The notes: generated from the sequence alone by a model not told the origin. A DNA stretch of 64,000 nt from Paraburkholderia polaris (GCF_012927345.1 NZ_JABBGJ010000053.1:1-64000); one strand, 5' to 3'; shown: positions 33,367 to 42,587, numbered from the stretch's first letter. Numbers and translations: made by a program.

Positions 33367-33723
33367 TCAGGACGATTCTGGCCAACTCGGGGGGGCTTCG
33401 CACTCGACGGTGGTCGCATTAGCCTTTTCAACCGTTAGATTAACGGAGCGTGCGCCGAGCGGTCGCGTGCGATGACGCATACCTGCAGGCACAGTGAGCA
33501 ACTGGCCGGACAGGAGGTCGATCGATCCATCGTCGAAATCTACGGTGAGCGCGCCTTCGATGACCAGGAACGTTTCGTCCGAATCGGGATGCAGGTGCCA
33601 GAAATATGGCCCGTCCATGATGCTCAAATGAACGTCATGGTCGTTCACGCTAGTCAGAATCTGATTTGAATAGCCTCGAAGCGTGCCACCAGCGATCGCA
33701 CCAACATCGATCGGTTGGATCAT
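33367..33723 (-). CDS. Cupin-domain protein
   Basis: A 118-residue single-domain cupin. The first motif is H-L-H-P-D-S-D-E-T-F-L-V-I-E-G (about 44-58), giving H, H and E metal ligands. The second is L-T-V-P-A-G-M-R-H-R-T-R-P (about 75-87), with the last histidine ligand. The ATG at 33723 has AGGGGAGA upstream, so the longer frame to 33786 is rejected. Such small cupins bind a metal and may be isomerases, dioxygenases or sensors; no specific role can be given. Confidence 0.85.
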   Translation of the reverse strand: MIQPIDVGAIAGGTLRGYSNQILTSVNDHDVHLSIMDGPYFWHLHPDSDETFLVIEGALTVDFDDGSIDLLSGQLLTVPAGMRHRTRPLGARSVNLTVEKANATTVECEAPPSWPESS

Positions 33724-33930
33724 GTCGTCTCCCCTGAAGTTAGGTTGGACCCACACTACACAGCGCGGGCGCGCTGTTTTTTCCATACCCCAGCATAGTT
33801 CGGTGTTAAAGCGTTCCCCAAGCCAGAAATTCTCGCGACGATGTGAGAAAAATTGACCGGTCGTTGCACATCGGCGGTTTTTTGTCGACAGCCCAAAACT
33901 GGCCGGCTTCCGACCTGACGCGAGTGGTCG

Positions 33931-33961
33931 TGCGTCGCAGCCTTTCGAAGGCTGCGACGCA
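33931..33961. repeat. Perfect 14-bp palindromic hairpin
   Basis: TGCGTCGCAGCCTT (33931-33944) pairs with AAGGCTGCGACGCA (33948-33961) around TCG. There is no T tract on either side, so it is not a standard terminator. It sits in the gap between the cupin and beta-propeller genes, which holds no gene. Confidence 0.85.
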
Positions 33962-34014
33962 GGAAGACGACGGACATCTTCGTTTTGCTTACGGACGAGA
34001 CGATGCCGAAAGTG

Positions 34015-35472
34015 CTACTTCAGGCTCATAACCTGAGCCGCCACGACCGGCCGAATGGTCGCCGTTCCGCTGCTCGTGCCAATCGTCAGGTTGACGGGGA
34101 GGGGCGCGGTCGAACTTGTGAAGGCGTGGCTTCCCACCGCGACAATGCCCCATGGTCCATTCTTCTGTCCGGTCAACACCAGGCCGAACTTCTCGCCATT
34201 GATAACGCCGTCATACGTGTAAAGCCCGAGTTTCGGACTAGGCTGAACAATTGCGCCGGCTGGAACTGTGACGGTCAACGCCCCAACGGTGAGCGTGAGT
34301 GTCTGCGTCGTCGGGCTGAGTGGTTGACTGGATGTGCCGAGTGTGAAACTCGCTGCCATTGAATAGGCGTTCAACTTCGGCGCAACGAGCAACTGAGGCG
34401 TGTATTTCGCGAATGGCGTCGTTGCTACAGGAAGAATGCCGGAAGCGGTCGCAAGAAAGTTGGCGTAACCTGGTAGCGAAATCGTCGTTTCAATCGCGTT
34501 GGTTGCTGTATCAACAACCAGGAGTTGCGCTGTAACTGGCTGCCTCGGCTGAAAGTAGGAGGCGAGGAAATAGGCAGACTTCCCATCTGGCGTAAACGCG
34601 ACAGTGAGCGCGTTGGGTATTGCTTGATTCAACCCGTTTGGGAGGGCGACTTTTGTGACCGCGAAGGACGTTGTATCGACCATCGAGTAGCTGCCAGAGC
34701 TTGTTAGATACAACGTCTTGCCGTTAGGTGAGACAGCGACGTTATTTGCTCCGCTCGCAGGCAAACTGATGGTTTGAACTGCGTACGTCGCAGTATTGAT
34801 GACCTGAACGAAGCCACCTGTGCCGTCAAGGACATACGCACTGCCCATAGTCGGAGACGTCGCAACGCGATAAACGCCGCCGGCAGGCGGCGCAATCGAA
34901 GCAAGAACCGCGAGTGACGTGGTGTCGAGCACCTGCGTCGGGCCCGAATTATCAAGCACGAACAACTTCGTTCCATCAGACGTTATGGCCATACCCATCG
35001 CATTGCCAATCAGCGACAACTGCTGGTCCTTGACCTGCGTGTTGCTCGTCAAATCGACCACGATAATATGGTTAGTTCCGTCGTCAAATGTCTGAAGCAC
35101 AAAGGCACGTTTTCCGTCTGGAGATAACACGAGCCCAGACACAGCGGCCGAGGTCAGACTGAGTTGGCTGACCAATGCGCTCGTACTGCCATTAGTGACG
35201 GACAAGATTGGCGCAGCATTTCCGGAGATTCCAACGGTTACCACCTCCGAGCCGTCTGGCGAGACTGCAATACCTTCACCCGCTGGAGTCTGCAGGGTGG
35301 TGATGAGAGTCTGGGACGCGCCGCTGTTAATTACGTTGAGCCCGTCGGTCGGAACATTGTCTGTATATAAGACGGTCGCTTGCGCACCGCCGCACTGTGT
35401 GAAGAGAATCGCAAACACGGCCGAGGTTTGTGTGACCACGCTCGCAAGAAAATGACTATTCACTCGTTTCAT
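34015..35472 (-). CDS. Secreted YncE-like beta-propeller protein
   Basis: A 485-residue precursor with a signal segment (about 10-32). From about 45 to 370 it has repeated blades with the V-S-P-D-G-K/S pattern: G-I-A-V-S-P-D-G-S-E-V, L-V-L-S-P-D-G-K-R-A, M-A-I-T-S-D-G-T-K-L, N-V-A-V-S-P-N-G-K-T-L and V-A-F-T-P-D-G-K-S-A, each followed by V-V-D-T/L-x-x-N. This is the lactonase/YncE seven-bladed propeller type. The last 110 residues are T/S-rich and form an unclassified domain. The ATG has GGAGAGGAAA upstream. It is probably periplasmic or exported. Base composition is lower in G+C than the flanking regions. Confidence 0.82.
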   Translation of the reverse strand: MKRVNSHFLASVVTQTSAVFAILFTQCGGAQATVLYTDNVPTDGLNVINSGASQTLITTLQTPAGEGIAVSPDGSEVVTVGISGNAAPILSVTNGSTSALVSQLSLTSAAVSGLVLSPDGKRAFVLQTFDDGTNHIIVVDLTSNTQVKDQQLSLIGNAMGMAITSDGTKLFVLDNSGPTQVLDTTSLAVLASIAPPAGGVYRVATSPTMGSAYVLDGTGGFVQVINTATYAVQTISLPASGANNVAVSPNGKTLYLTSSGSYSMVDTTSFAVTKVALPNGLNQAIPNALTVAFTPDGKSAYFLASYFQPRQPVTAQLLVVDTATNAIETTISLPGYANFLATASGILPVATTPFAKYTPQLLVAPKLNAYSMAASFTLGTSSQPLSPTTQTLTLTVGALTVTVPAGAIVQPSPKLGLYTYDGVINGEKFGLVLTGQKNGPWGIVAVGSHAFTSSTAPLPVNLTIGTSSGTATIRPVVAAQVMSLK

Positions 35473-35728
35473 TTTCCTCTCCGTCTTGAGGGTATTCACG
35501 CAGGTAAGACACTGCGAGCGTCTCGAACAATTAGCCAGGCTTTTACGGCTGAACTCGTTCGCCGTCGCCGTAACGGCGGATGCGGACGGAGTCATTATGT
35601 GAAATGGGAGGTCGTTCGCGCCATGATGCGAATACACCATGGACTTTGTATGAGCACCCGTCAGTATCTGGTGCCTGGCGCCTTGAGATAGCCACAGAGC
35701 CTTAGCTTAAGACTGCGTGCCGGTGTCC
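35473..35728. other. Intergenic stretch, no feature recognised
   Basis: Only the ribosome-binding region of the beta-propeller gene at its left end is identified. No gene on either strand. Confidence 0.4.
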
Positions 35729-36814
35729 CTACCTTAGTATCGAGCCAAGGCGTACGAGCTCGGACTGCTTGTTGCAGCCCATCTTTCGCATGGCTGATGC
35801 GAGCTGATTTCTGGCAGTGATAGTGGAGATGCCTTCTTGGCCTGCATAGTCTCCCGCGGCATGGCCTGCAATGATGGCAGCAAGAACCTGCGCCTCCGCC
35901 GGGGTTAGCGAAAAGAACGCGGCGAGCTCACTGCTGCTCGCAAACTCGAAAACACTCCTCTTTTTCATTCGTATGAATAGTACGAGTTCGGCCGCCAGTC
36001 GGAATGTGGCCGGGGCAGTCGCGATATCGAAACGGACTCCTTGCCCCCAGCCGGCAGCAAGGGCGACCGGCACGGCGGTGCCGCTACGCTGATGGCTACT
36101 AATCGCGCTACCCAGAAGCAAACCCGATCGCGTGCTCGTCAAGTCTAAATGGTAACGGTCCGTGGACAGGACACCGCACAATGCAAGAAGCACTCGAGCA
36201 TGTTCCGTACATCGCACCAGCCGTCCGGCTGAGGTTGCCAGGCAAGATGCTTCCCCGATACTGTGTAGTGCACTCTCAACGATTTCCGCGTTTTCAGTAA
36301 TTGCACGTGCACGCTTCGCGAGGCTATTCGTGAGGAACCTGACGTAAGCTCCCACATCTCCCGACGCAACCCCTTCGATTGCGTTCGGAACGGCGGTGCT
36401 TCGCTGGAAACTCATTGCAGTTCGAATGTTTCCTTCGTCTCGAATGGTGAACGAAAGGATTTGCGCCATTCGGTGTCGAGGCAGATAGTCGGCATAGAAC
36501 GGATGGTTTCGGACCTCCGGTGCACATTTCTCCCGGGACGAATCTAGCCATAGCTCGCTGGGTTTGGCGAATGTCGCTTCTGCAAGGGCGTCACACGCAG
36601 AGAAACAGTCGCGATATTCCTTTTCGGCGGCGCTGTCTACGCCGGTCTGCTCCATGAATAGCATCTCGTTTGGCGAGCCAAACATAAGAATCGTTGCGGC
36701 GTCTGCCCCTACGAGTTTCGCGGCCGACTGAAGCACATCTGTCCATGGCGCGATGGGGTCGGTAATGTGGCGCGCCGCGTCAATTGCATTTTGAAAGCTT
36801 GGGCTTCGTTTCAA
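35729..36814 (-). CDS. LuxR-type transcriptional regulator
   Basis: A 361-residue protein with a C-terminal LuxR/GerE HTH: F-S-L-T-P-A-E-A-Q-V-L-A-A-I-I-A-G-H, then I-S-T-I-T-A-R-N-Q-L-A-S-A-M-R-K-M-G. The N-terminal 300 residues contain a GAF/PAS-like segment (A-A-K-L-V-G-A-D-A-A-T-I-L-M-F-G) but no receiver or AHL motif. It starts at a TTG with GAGGG upstream. The gene order beside a secreted propeller protein and its AT-richer composition fit an acquired block. Target unknown. Confidence 0.8.
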   Translation of the reverse strand: MKRSPSFQNAIDAARHITDPIAPWTDVLQSAAKLVGADAATILMFGSPNEMLFMEQTGVDSAAEKEYRDCFSACDALAEATFAKPSELWLDSSREKCAPEVRNHPFYADYLPRHRMAQILSFTIRDEGNIRTAMSFQRSTAVPNAIEGVASGDVGAYVRFLTNSLAKRARAITENAEIVESALHSIGEASCLATSAGRLVRCTEHARVLLALCGVLSTDRYHLDLTSTRSGLLLGSAISSHQRSGTAVPVALAAGWGQGVRFDIATAPATFRLAAELVLFIRMKKRSVFEFASSSELAAFFSLTPAEAQVLAAIIAGHAAGDYAGQEGISTITARNQLASAMRKMGCNKQSELVRLGSILR

Positions 36815-37359
36815 GACGAGATCCCTCGCGTCGGTGCTCTGCTACCAGCAGAGCTGTCTCCTCAGCTTACGACCTCAGATTGTCATGATTTGGCACATGT
36901 TCGCAAACGGTGCCTACCCTGAAGTGTCGGAAAAAACGGCAACCAAGGCCGATTTGAACTGGTGCGAAGTTGACGTAACGGTTGGCTGCGGACGGGCTTC
37001 AACGGCGACATCCGTTTTTGCTACGCGGAAAGGCCTCTCAGCACCTATGCCACATGCGCGCTTTTACCGGCGCGGTACAACCAGTTTCCTACCCCGTCTC
37101 TTTGCGGTCTCGCCTGGCGTTCAGCAGTTCACTTCGGCGCCACTCCTAGAAACGGAAGCAGTGATGGCCGCTCTCTGCCTCACGCAAGCGGCATACGCGG
37201 CCTGAAACTCGCGAGCCGGCGATCGGCTGCACGCGACCCTCAGGGGACCTTCAAGGTTACTGATAGCGGACGTTCAATCTAATCGAAACGACAACTGCAG
37301 TTGCCAAACAGATCAATTTGGCAGGCTAGCCGAAGTGTGCACCGTGCTGAGACCATAGG
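36815..37359. other. Gene-free stretch of 545 bases
   Basis: A 123-codon plus-strand frame (36834-37205) exists but has no ribosome-binding site, no family features and scattered cysteines and prolines, so it is not called. Nothing else is recognised. Confidence 0.5.
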
Positions 37360-37899
37360 TTATACGTTCTTGGCGCCTGTTTCGGCTCTCCGCCGTCCAA
37401 GCCATTCAATGCCGACTTGAAATAGTAGCCATGCACCAAACCAAATAGCCCCGAAGCGACGCATCATCGACTGAGTGTGCCGGATACCGGCAATATTCTC
37501 GTCAATTACCTGCTGCGTTAGCCGATAAACCTCCACACCAGAAATCAGTAAGCGAGCTGGATGTTTACCGCAAAATTCGGCTTGTACTGGTTCACCAGTA
37601 TGCCCCTGGACGAGGTTGCGGGAAAAAGGTGCACAACCTCCCTTGAAGCATCTGGACACTAGCACAGTGTTGCCGCGATCATCCTGCGCAAAATACGAAT
37701 CGTCGATTTGAGACAGGTGGCCAACTATCGTCTGGTTCGGCACCACATTTCCAGACGCGTCGACATTGCACATGTCACTCAGTCTAGCGGGTGGCATGGG
37801 TACGGCTGGTAGCGACCATTGCGCGATCGTCAGTAACCCTCCGCAACCTACGGCAATGCTGAATGGACGCAACCTTTTAGCATCGAATCTTGTTGCCAT
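37360..37899 (-). CDS. Unknown protein with two membrane helices
   Basis: A 179-residue protein not recognised as any family. One hydrophobic helix lies near the N-terminus (I-A-V-G-C-G-G-L-L-T-I-A-Q-W, about 15-30) and one near the C-terminus (A-I-W-F-G-A-W-L-L-F-Q-V-G-I, about 151-164). The roughly 110-residue loop between contains four cysteines (D-M-C-N, S-R-C-F-K-G-G-C-A, F-C-G-K), a pattern that suggests disulphides in the periplasm. Codon use is less G/C-biased than in flanking regions. Confidence 0.6.
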   Translation of the reverse strand: MATRFDAKRLRPFSIAVGCGGLLTIAQWSLPAVPMPPARLSDMCNVDASGNVVPNQTIVGHLSQIDDSYFAQDDRGNTVLVSRCFKGGCAPFSRNLVQGHTGEPVQAEFCGKHPARLLISGVEVYRLTQQVIDENIAGIRHTQSMMRRFGAIWFGAWLLFQVGIEWLGRRRAETGAKNV

Positions 37900-38322
37900 A
37901 GATATCCACTGACGGTCACGGGTTCGAATTCTTGTGTCGAGATATTACGCTGCCAAGCAAACGTGTTTTGACAGTTTGAATCTAACACGCTGCCGCCAAG
38001 GGAGCTGGTCATTCGTGGATCGTCGTCAATTTTGATGCTGCCGCCGAATGTCCCTTGTTGGCCGGTCTCTGCCCGTCGCTTACTAGCGAAATGGCAACCC
38101 GTTGGCGCAGCGGATTGACCTTCGAATCACGCTGCACTAACGAGGACCTGCCGGATTTTTCATTTAATGCGGCAGAGCAAGAGGGATATTTCACATCCCG
38201 GGGCAACTGCTGGGCGGCGGGTGCCACTTTTCCTGAAAAATCCCTTTAAAGTCAATGACTGCCTTTTCACGAATCCCGGCAGCCGACAACAGCCAAAGCG
38301 CATTGAGTTCGCGTCGAAAAAA
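37900..38322. other. Gene-free stretch upstream of LysR gene end
   Basis: Several 60-70-codon frames overlap in both directions, none with a ribosome-binding site or recognisable motif. This is the right edge of the AT-richer block. Confidence 0.5.
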
Positions 38323-39264
38323 TCACCCGCGCTTAAGCCGCGCATCGGCCTGCGTCTCACGATCCCAGCGCTTTAGCCACGGCATGATGAATTCCGCGAA
38401 TCCGTCCGCCGGCGGCGACAGCGCACGTTCGGTCGAACGATATACGCACACTTCGCGGATCGTTTCGGGATCGACGATCCGCTTCATCACCAGCCCGAAG
38501 GTTCGCGCGAGCGGCGCGACGTAGGCGGGCGCGAGCGTCACGGCAAGCCCCTGTGCAGCCAGGCCGAACGCCGTCGTGACGTTGTCCACCACGTCCACCG
38601 GAATGATGCGCGCATCCACCGGCAGATCGGCCAGCATCTGTTCGACTGCGCGCTCGTGATCGCGGCCGGTGGCCACGATAGGCACGTCGCGCAAATGCTG
38701 CCACAGTACCCGGCGCCGTGCGTTCAACGGATGTGTCGGCGCGCACCACATCACCCATGGGCTCGCGAAGGCCGGATCGCAACGCACCCGCGTGCCGCTT
38801 TGGCGATCCGGGCCGATCGCGAGATCCACGTCGCCGCTTTCCACGCGCTCCACCAACTGTTCGACCACGGTGTCGCAAATGCGCACGACCACTTTCGGTT
38901 TGTCGCGCGCATATTCGGCGATGGCCGCCGGCAGCGCGGTCGCCGCGAGCACCAGCGGCGCGCCGACTCGCACGATGCCGGCGGCACGATTACGGATGTC
39001 GTCGGCGGATTGGGCGGCGGCGCGCACATAGCGCAACACCGATTCGGCCGACGACAGAAAATCCTGCCCCGCGCTCGACAGATTGACGCGCCGCGTCGTC
39101 CGGTCGAAGAGGCGAAAGCCCAGTTCCGTTTCCAGTTCGGCCAGCAACTGGCTGACCGCCGACGAGGTCAGTCCGAGCCGTTCCGCCGCCGCGCCGATGC
39201 TGTGCAAATCGACGATGGCGAGAAACGCTTCGAACTGACGGATGGTGACGCGTGTGAGTGGCAT
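38323..39264 (-). CDS. LysR family transcriptional regulator
   Basis: A 313-residue LysR protein. The HTH occupies about 6-65 (I-R-Q-F-E-A-F-L-A-I-V-D-L-H-S-I-G-A-A-A) and the effector domain follows from about 93 (G-I-V-R-V-G-A-P-L-V-L-A). It is divergent from the aminotransferase gene at 39485, 220 bases away, and is the likely regulator of the three metabolic genes there. Confidence 0.92.
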   Translation of the reverse strand: MPLTRVTIRQFEAFLAIVDLHSIGAAAERLGLTSSAVSQLLAELETELGFRLFDRTTRRVNLSSAGQDFLSSAESVLRYVRAAAQSADDIRNRAAGIVRVGAPLVLAATALPAAIAEYARDKPKVVVRICDTVVEQLVERVESGDVDLAIGPDRQSGTRVRCDPAFASPWVMWCAPTHPLNARRRVLWQHLRDVPIVATGRDHERAVEQMLADLPVDARIIPVDVVDNVTTAFGLAAQGLAVTLAPAYVAPLARTFGLVMKRIVDPETIREVCVYRSTERALSPPADGFAEFIMPWLKRWDRETQADARLKRG

Positions 39265-39484
39265 CGGGTGATTCTAAAGAAAAACTTACTAATCGTGAAA
39301 AAACGATTGATTGTAGGCAACGCGCGATTGGCCGACACTCGTCCTGGTCGACGCGAAGCTGGAAACCCGCTTAGACTTCCGTCTCGCTCACGCGGCTAAC
39401 TAACACCAGGCTGCGACACGCCACACTCAGGGTATACGCAGGCCGCAGTCAAGCCACATGCGGGGCTCCACTCAAGGAATTGCC

Positions 39485-40684
39485 ATGTTCGACCACATTC
39501 CCGCCTATCCGGGCGACCCGATTCTGAGCCTGAACGAGGATTTTCAACTCGATCCGCGACCCAACAAGGTCAACCTGAGCATCGGCATCTATTTCGACGA
39601 CGCCGGCAAGCTGCCGGTGATGGACGCCGTGCGGCGCGCCGAGACCGCGCTGCTCGACGCGATCGGCCCGCGCTCCTACCTGCCGATGGCCGGTCTGCCG
39701 CTCTACCGCGACGCAGCACAGGCGCTGGTGTTCGGCGCGGACAACGAAGCGCGTGCAGCGGACCGCATCGCGACCTTGCAGACCATCGGCGGCTCAGGTG
39801 CGCTGAAAGTCGGTGCGGATTTTCTGAAGCGCTATTTCCCGGCCTCGCAGATATGGATCAGCGATCCGAGCTGGGAAAACCATCGCGTAGTGTTCGAAGG
39901 CGCGGGCCTCACGGTTAACACCTATCCCTATTACGACGAACACACTGGTGGCCTGCGTTTCGCTGACATGATCGACACGATCGGCCGCTTGCCGGAACAG
40001 AGCATCGTGCTGCTGCACGCGTGCTGCCACAACCCGACCGGCGTCGACCTGAGTCCGGCGCAATGGGCGGAACTGGTGCCGGTCTTGCAGCGCCGCAAGC
40101 TGATTGCGTTTGTCGACATGGCGTATCAAGGTTTCGGCGCCGGCCTCGAGGAGGACGCTGCCTGCGTGCGCCTGCTCGCCGATGCGGGTGTGCCGTTGAT
40201 CGCGGCCAATTCGTTTTCGAAGAATTTCTCACTGTATGGCGAGCGGTGCGGCGCGTTGAGCGTGGTGTGCAAGAGCAAGGAAGAGGCGGCTCGCGTGCTC
40301 GGCCAATTGATGTCGACGGTGCGCGCCAACTACAGCAATCCGCCGACGCATGGCGCACGTCTCGTAGCCAATGTGCTGTCGGACACGTCCTTGCGTGCTG
40401 CGTGGGAAGCGGAGCTCGCCGCCATGCGCGAACGGATTCTCGCCATGCGCGGCACGATTCACGAAGGCCTTGCAGGCCGCGTCGATGAAGTGATGCGCGC
40501 GCGTTACGTTGCGCAGCGCGGCATGTTCACGTACACGGGTTTGGGCGAAGCCCAGGTCGAGCGTTTGCGCAGCGAATACGCCGTGTATGTGCTGCGTTCG
40601 GGGCGCATGTGCGTCGCCGGATTGAACGCGCGCAACGCCGGCTATGTAGCGTCGTCGATTGCGGCGGTGGTGGCGGGCGCATAA
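39485..40684 (+). CDS. Aromatic/aspartate aminotransferase (class I, TyrB-like)
   Basis: A 399-residue PLP enzyme that moves amino groups between aromatic amino acids or aspartate and 2-oxoglutarate. It has the subgroup I-alpha features: an N-terminal F-D-H-I-P-A-Y-P-G-D-P-I-L, N-L-S-I-G-I-Y, Q-T-I-G-G-S-G-A-L-K, and H-A-C-C-H-N-P-T-G-V-D. The PLP lysine is in A-N-S-F-S-K-N-F-S-L-Y-G-E-R. The ATG at 39485 has AAGGAA upstream. It heads a probable operon with a class II aldolase and a ketopantoate reductase. The exact substrate is not clear from sequence. Confidence 0.93.
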   Translation: MFDHIPAYPGDPILSLNEDFQLDPRPNKVNLSIGIYFDDAGKLPVMDAVRRAETALLDAIGPRSYLPMAGLPLYRDAAQALVFGADNEARAADRIATLQTIGGSGALKVGADFLKRYFPASQIWISDPSWENHRVVFEGAGLTVNTYPYYDEHTGGLRFADMIDTIGRLPEQSIVLLHACCHNPTGVDLSPAQWAELVPVLQRRKLIAFVDMAYQGFGAGLEEDAACVRLLADAGVPLIAANSFSKNFSLYGERCGALSVVCKSKEEAARVLGQLMSTVRANYSNPPTHGARLVANVLSDTSLRAAWEAELAAMRERILAMRGTIHEGLAGRVDEVMRARYVAQRGMFTYTGLGEAQVERLRSEYAVYVLRSGRMCVAGLNARNAGYVASSIAAVVAGA

Positions 40685-40747
40685 CGGCTGTTATGCGCCG
40701 CGGCCGAACATAGCGAACGACAGCAAACGATAACAACGGAGACCCTG

Positions 40748-41539
40748 ATGACGACTCTTGAAATGCAACCGGCGAGCGCGCCGAAGTTCGCCGCGATGCA
40801 TCCCGACGAATGGCAGGCACGCGTGCAACTGGCGGCGTGCTATCGCATCTTCGATATGCTCGGGTGGACCGAGATGATCTACAACCACATCACGTTGCGC
40901 GTGCCGGCGAGCGTCAGCGGCGGAGAGCGCCAGTTCCTGATCAATCCATTCGGCCTGCATTACAGCGAAGTGACGGCGAGCAATCTCGTGAAGATCGACG
41001 CGCAAGGACGCGTGCTCGACAACTCACCGTATCCGGTGAATCCCGCGGGTTTTGTCGTGCATGCGGCGATTCACGAAGGTTTGCCCGATGCGCACTGTGT
41101 GATGCACACGCACACCACGGCCGGCGTCGCGGTGGCATGCCTCGAAAACGGCCTGGAGCAAACCAACTTCTATAGCGCACAGTTGCACGACCGCATTGCG
41201 TATCACGACTTCGAAGGCATCACGGTGCATGCGGAAGAAGGGCCACGTCTGCTCGAGCATATCGGCAACAGGCAGGCGGTGATCTTGCGCAACCACGGCC
41301 TGCTCGCATGGGGCCACACGTTGCCGCAGACTTTCGCTATTCTGTGGACGCTCAATCGCGCATGTGAAATCCAGATGGCCACGTTCTCGATGGGCCGCGC
41401 GCGGCCGGTGCTGGAAGACGTGGCGATCCGCTGCTCGCGCGACTCGTTGCAGTTCGATCCGCGTCACGGTGCGGGGCAGGATGTGTTCGACGCGTTGGTG
41501 CGGCGTGTGGATCGCATCGACGCGAGCTATAAGGATTGA
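40748..41539 (+). CDS. Class II aldolase/adducin family protein
   Basis: A 263-residue protein of the fuculose-aldolase-like fold. Zinc ligands are visible in V-M-H-T-H-T-T-A-G-V-A-V-A (about 117-129), with a third histidine in R-N-H-G-L-L (about 181-186). I-Y-N-H-I-T-L-R-V-P near 43-52 is also typical. Members cleave or epimerise small sugar phosphates or act as decarboxylases, and many in Burkholderia have no known substrate. It lies 63 bases after the aminotransferase. A 12-bp repeat tract follows its stop. Confidence 0.9.
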   Translation: MTTLEMQPASAPKFAAMHPDEWQARVQLAACYRIFDMLGWTEMIYNHITLRVPASVSGGERQFLINPFGLHYSEVTASNLVKIDAQGRVLDNSPYPVNPAGFVVHAAIHEGLPDAHCVMHTHTTAGVAVACLENGLEQTNFYSAQLHDRIAYHDFEGITVHAEEGPRLLEHIGNRQAVILRNHGLLAWGHTLPQTFAILWTLNRACEIQMATFSMGRARPVLEDVAIRCSRDSLQFDPRHGAGQDVFDALVRRVDRIDASYKD

Positions 41540-41600
41540 CGCGAGGAATAACGCGAGAATTGAAGCAAAGATTGACCCGAGGATTAACGCAAGGATTGAA
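41529..41600 (+). repeat. Degenerate 12-bp tandem repeat, six units
   Basis: Units ATAAGGATTGAC, GCGAGGAATAAC, GCGAGAATTGAA, GCAAAGATTGAC, CCGAGGATTAAC and GCAAGGATTGAA fill the gap between the aldolase and panE-like genes and begin within the last aldolase codons. The last units provide AAGGA in ribosome-binding position for the ATG at 41604. Confidence 0.85.
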
Positions 41601-41603
41601 GCG

Positions 41604-42587
41604 ATGAAAGTAGGAATCTACGGTGCGGGCGCGATCGGCGGCTGGATGGGAGTGAAGCTCGCGCAGGCCGGCCACGACGTGAGCGTGGTGGCGCGCGGCG
41701 CAACGCTCACTGCGTTGCAGCAGCACGGTTTGCGTCTGATCGAAGGCGGCGTGACGCACACCGTGAAGGTGAATGCGAGCGAACAGCCGGCGGATCTCGG
41801 CGTGCAGGACCTCGTCGTGGTGGCGGTCAAGGGCCCGGCAATGGCGTCGGTGGCCGCGCATATCGCGCCGCTGCTGAATCCGCAGACGACCGTACTGACA
41901 GCGATGAACGGCGTGCCATGGTGGTTCTGCGACGGGCTCGGCCGCGATTTCGCCGGCACGCGGCTGAAGTCGATCGATCCTGACGGCGCGATCGCCGCCG
42001 CGATTCCGACCGCACAGACAGTGGGCTGTGTGGTGCATGCCAGCTGTCTGATCGAATCGCCGGGTGTCATTAAGCATCATCAGGGCAATGGGCTGATCGT
42101 CGGCGAGGCGTTGGGGCAACCGAGCGAACGCGTCAAGACGCTCACCGCCGCACTAGCCGCAGCGGGCTTCAATGCGTCGATGTCGGAGCAGATTCAGCGC
42201 GACGTCTGGTTCAAGCTCTGGGGCAATATGACGATGAATCCGATCAGCGCCATCACCGGCGCGACCACCGACCGGATTCTCAGCGACGAACTGGTGCGCG
42301 ACTTCGTCACGAGCATCATGCTGGAAGCGAAGGAGATCGGCGCACGTTTCGGTATTCCAATCGAGCAGGCGCCCGCGGATCGCCACGAGGTTACGCTCAA
42401 ACTCGGTGCGATGAAAACCTCGATGCTGCAGGATGTGCAGGCGGGCAAGGCGGTCGAGCTTGATGCGCTGGTGGCCGCGGTGCGTGAACTGGGGCAGCTT
42501 ACCGATGTGCCTACGCCTTACACGGACGCGTTGCTTGGGCTCGCGCGCTTGCATGCGAGCACGTTGGGGTTGTATCCGCGGCAGTGA
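41604..42587 (+). CDS. 2-dehydropantoate 2-reductase (ketopantoate reductase) family
   Basis: A 327-residue NADPH-dependent reductase. The Rossmann motif is at the start (G-A-G-A-I-G-G, about 7-13). The catalytic lysine lies in the C-terminal helical part, in D-V-W-F-K-L-W-G-N-M (about 209-218), and the N-P-I-S-A-I-T-G segment follows. PanE makes pantoate for CoA synthesis, but Burkholderia relatives have several paralogues that act on other 2-keto acids; its place after an aminotransferase and an aldolase suggests a catabolic role. The frame is open through the repeat tract, yet the ATG at 41604 is the family start. Confidence 0.87.
   Translation: MKVGIYGAGAIGGWMGVKLAQAGHDVSVVARGATLTALQQHGLRLIEGGVTHTVKVNASEQPADLGVQDLVVVAVKGPAMASVAAHIAPLLNPQTTVLTAMNGVPWWFCDGLGRDFAGTRLKSIDPDGAIAAAIPTAQTVGCVVHASCLIESPGVIKHHQGNGLIVGEALGQPSERVKTLTAALAAAGFNASMSEQIQRDVWFKLWGNMTMNPISAITGATTDRILSDELVRDFVTSIMLEAKEIGARFGIPIEQAPADRHEVTLKLGAMKTSMLQDVQAGKAVELDALVAAVRELGQLTDVPTPYTDALLGLARLHASTLGLYPRQ

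Noticed and set aside
36834..37205. 123-codon plus-strand frame
   Set aside because: No ribosome-binding site, no hydrophobic or domain pattern, and no coding bias visible.
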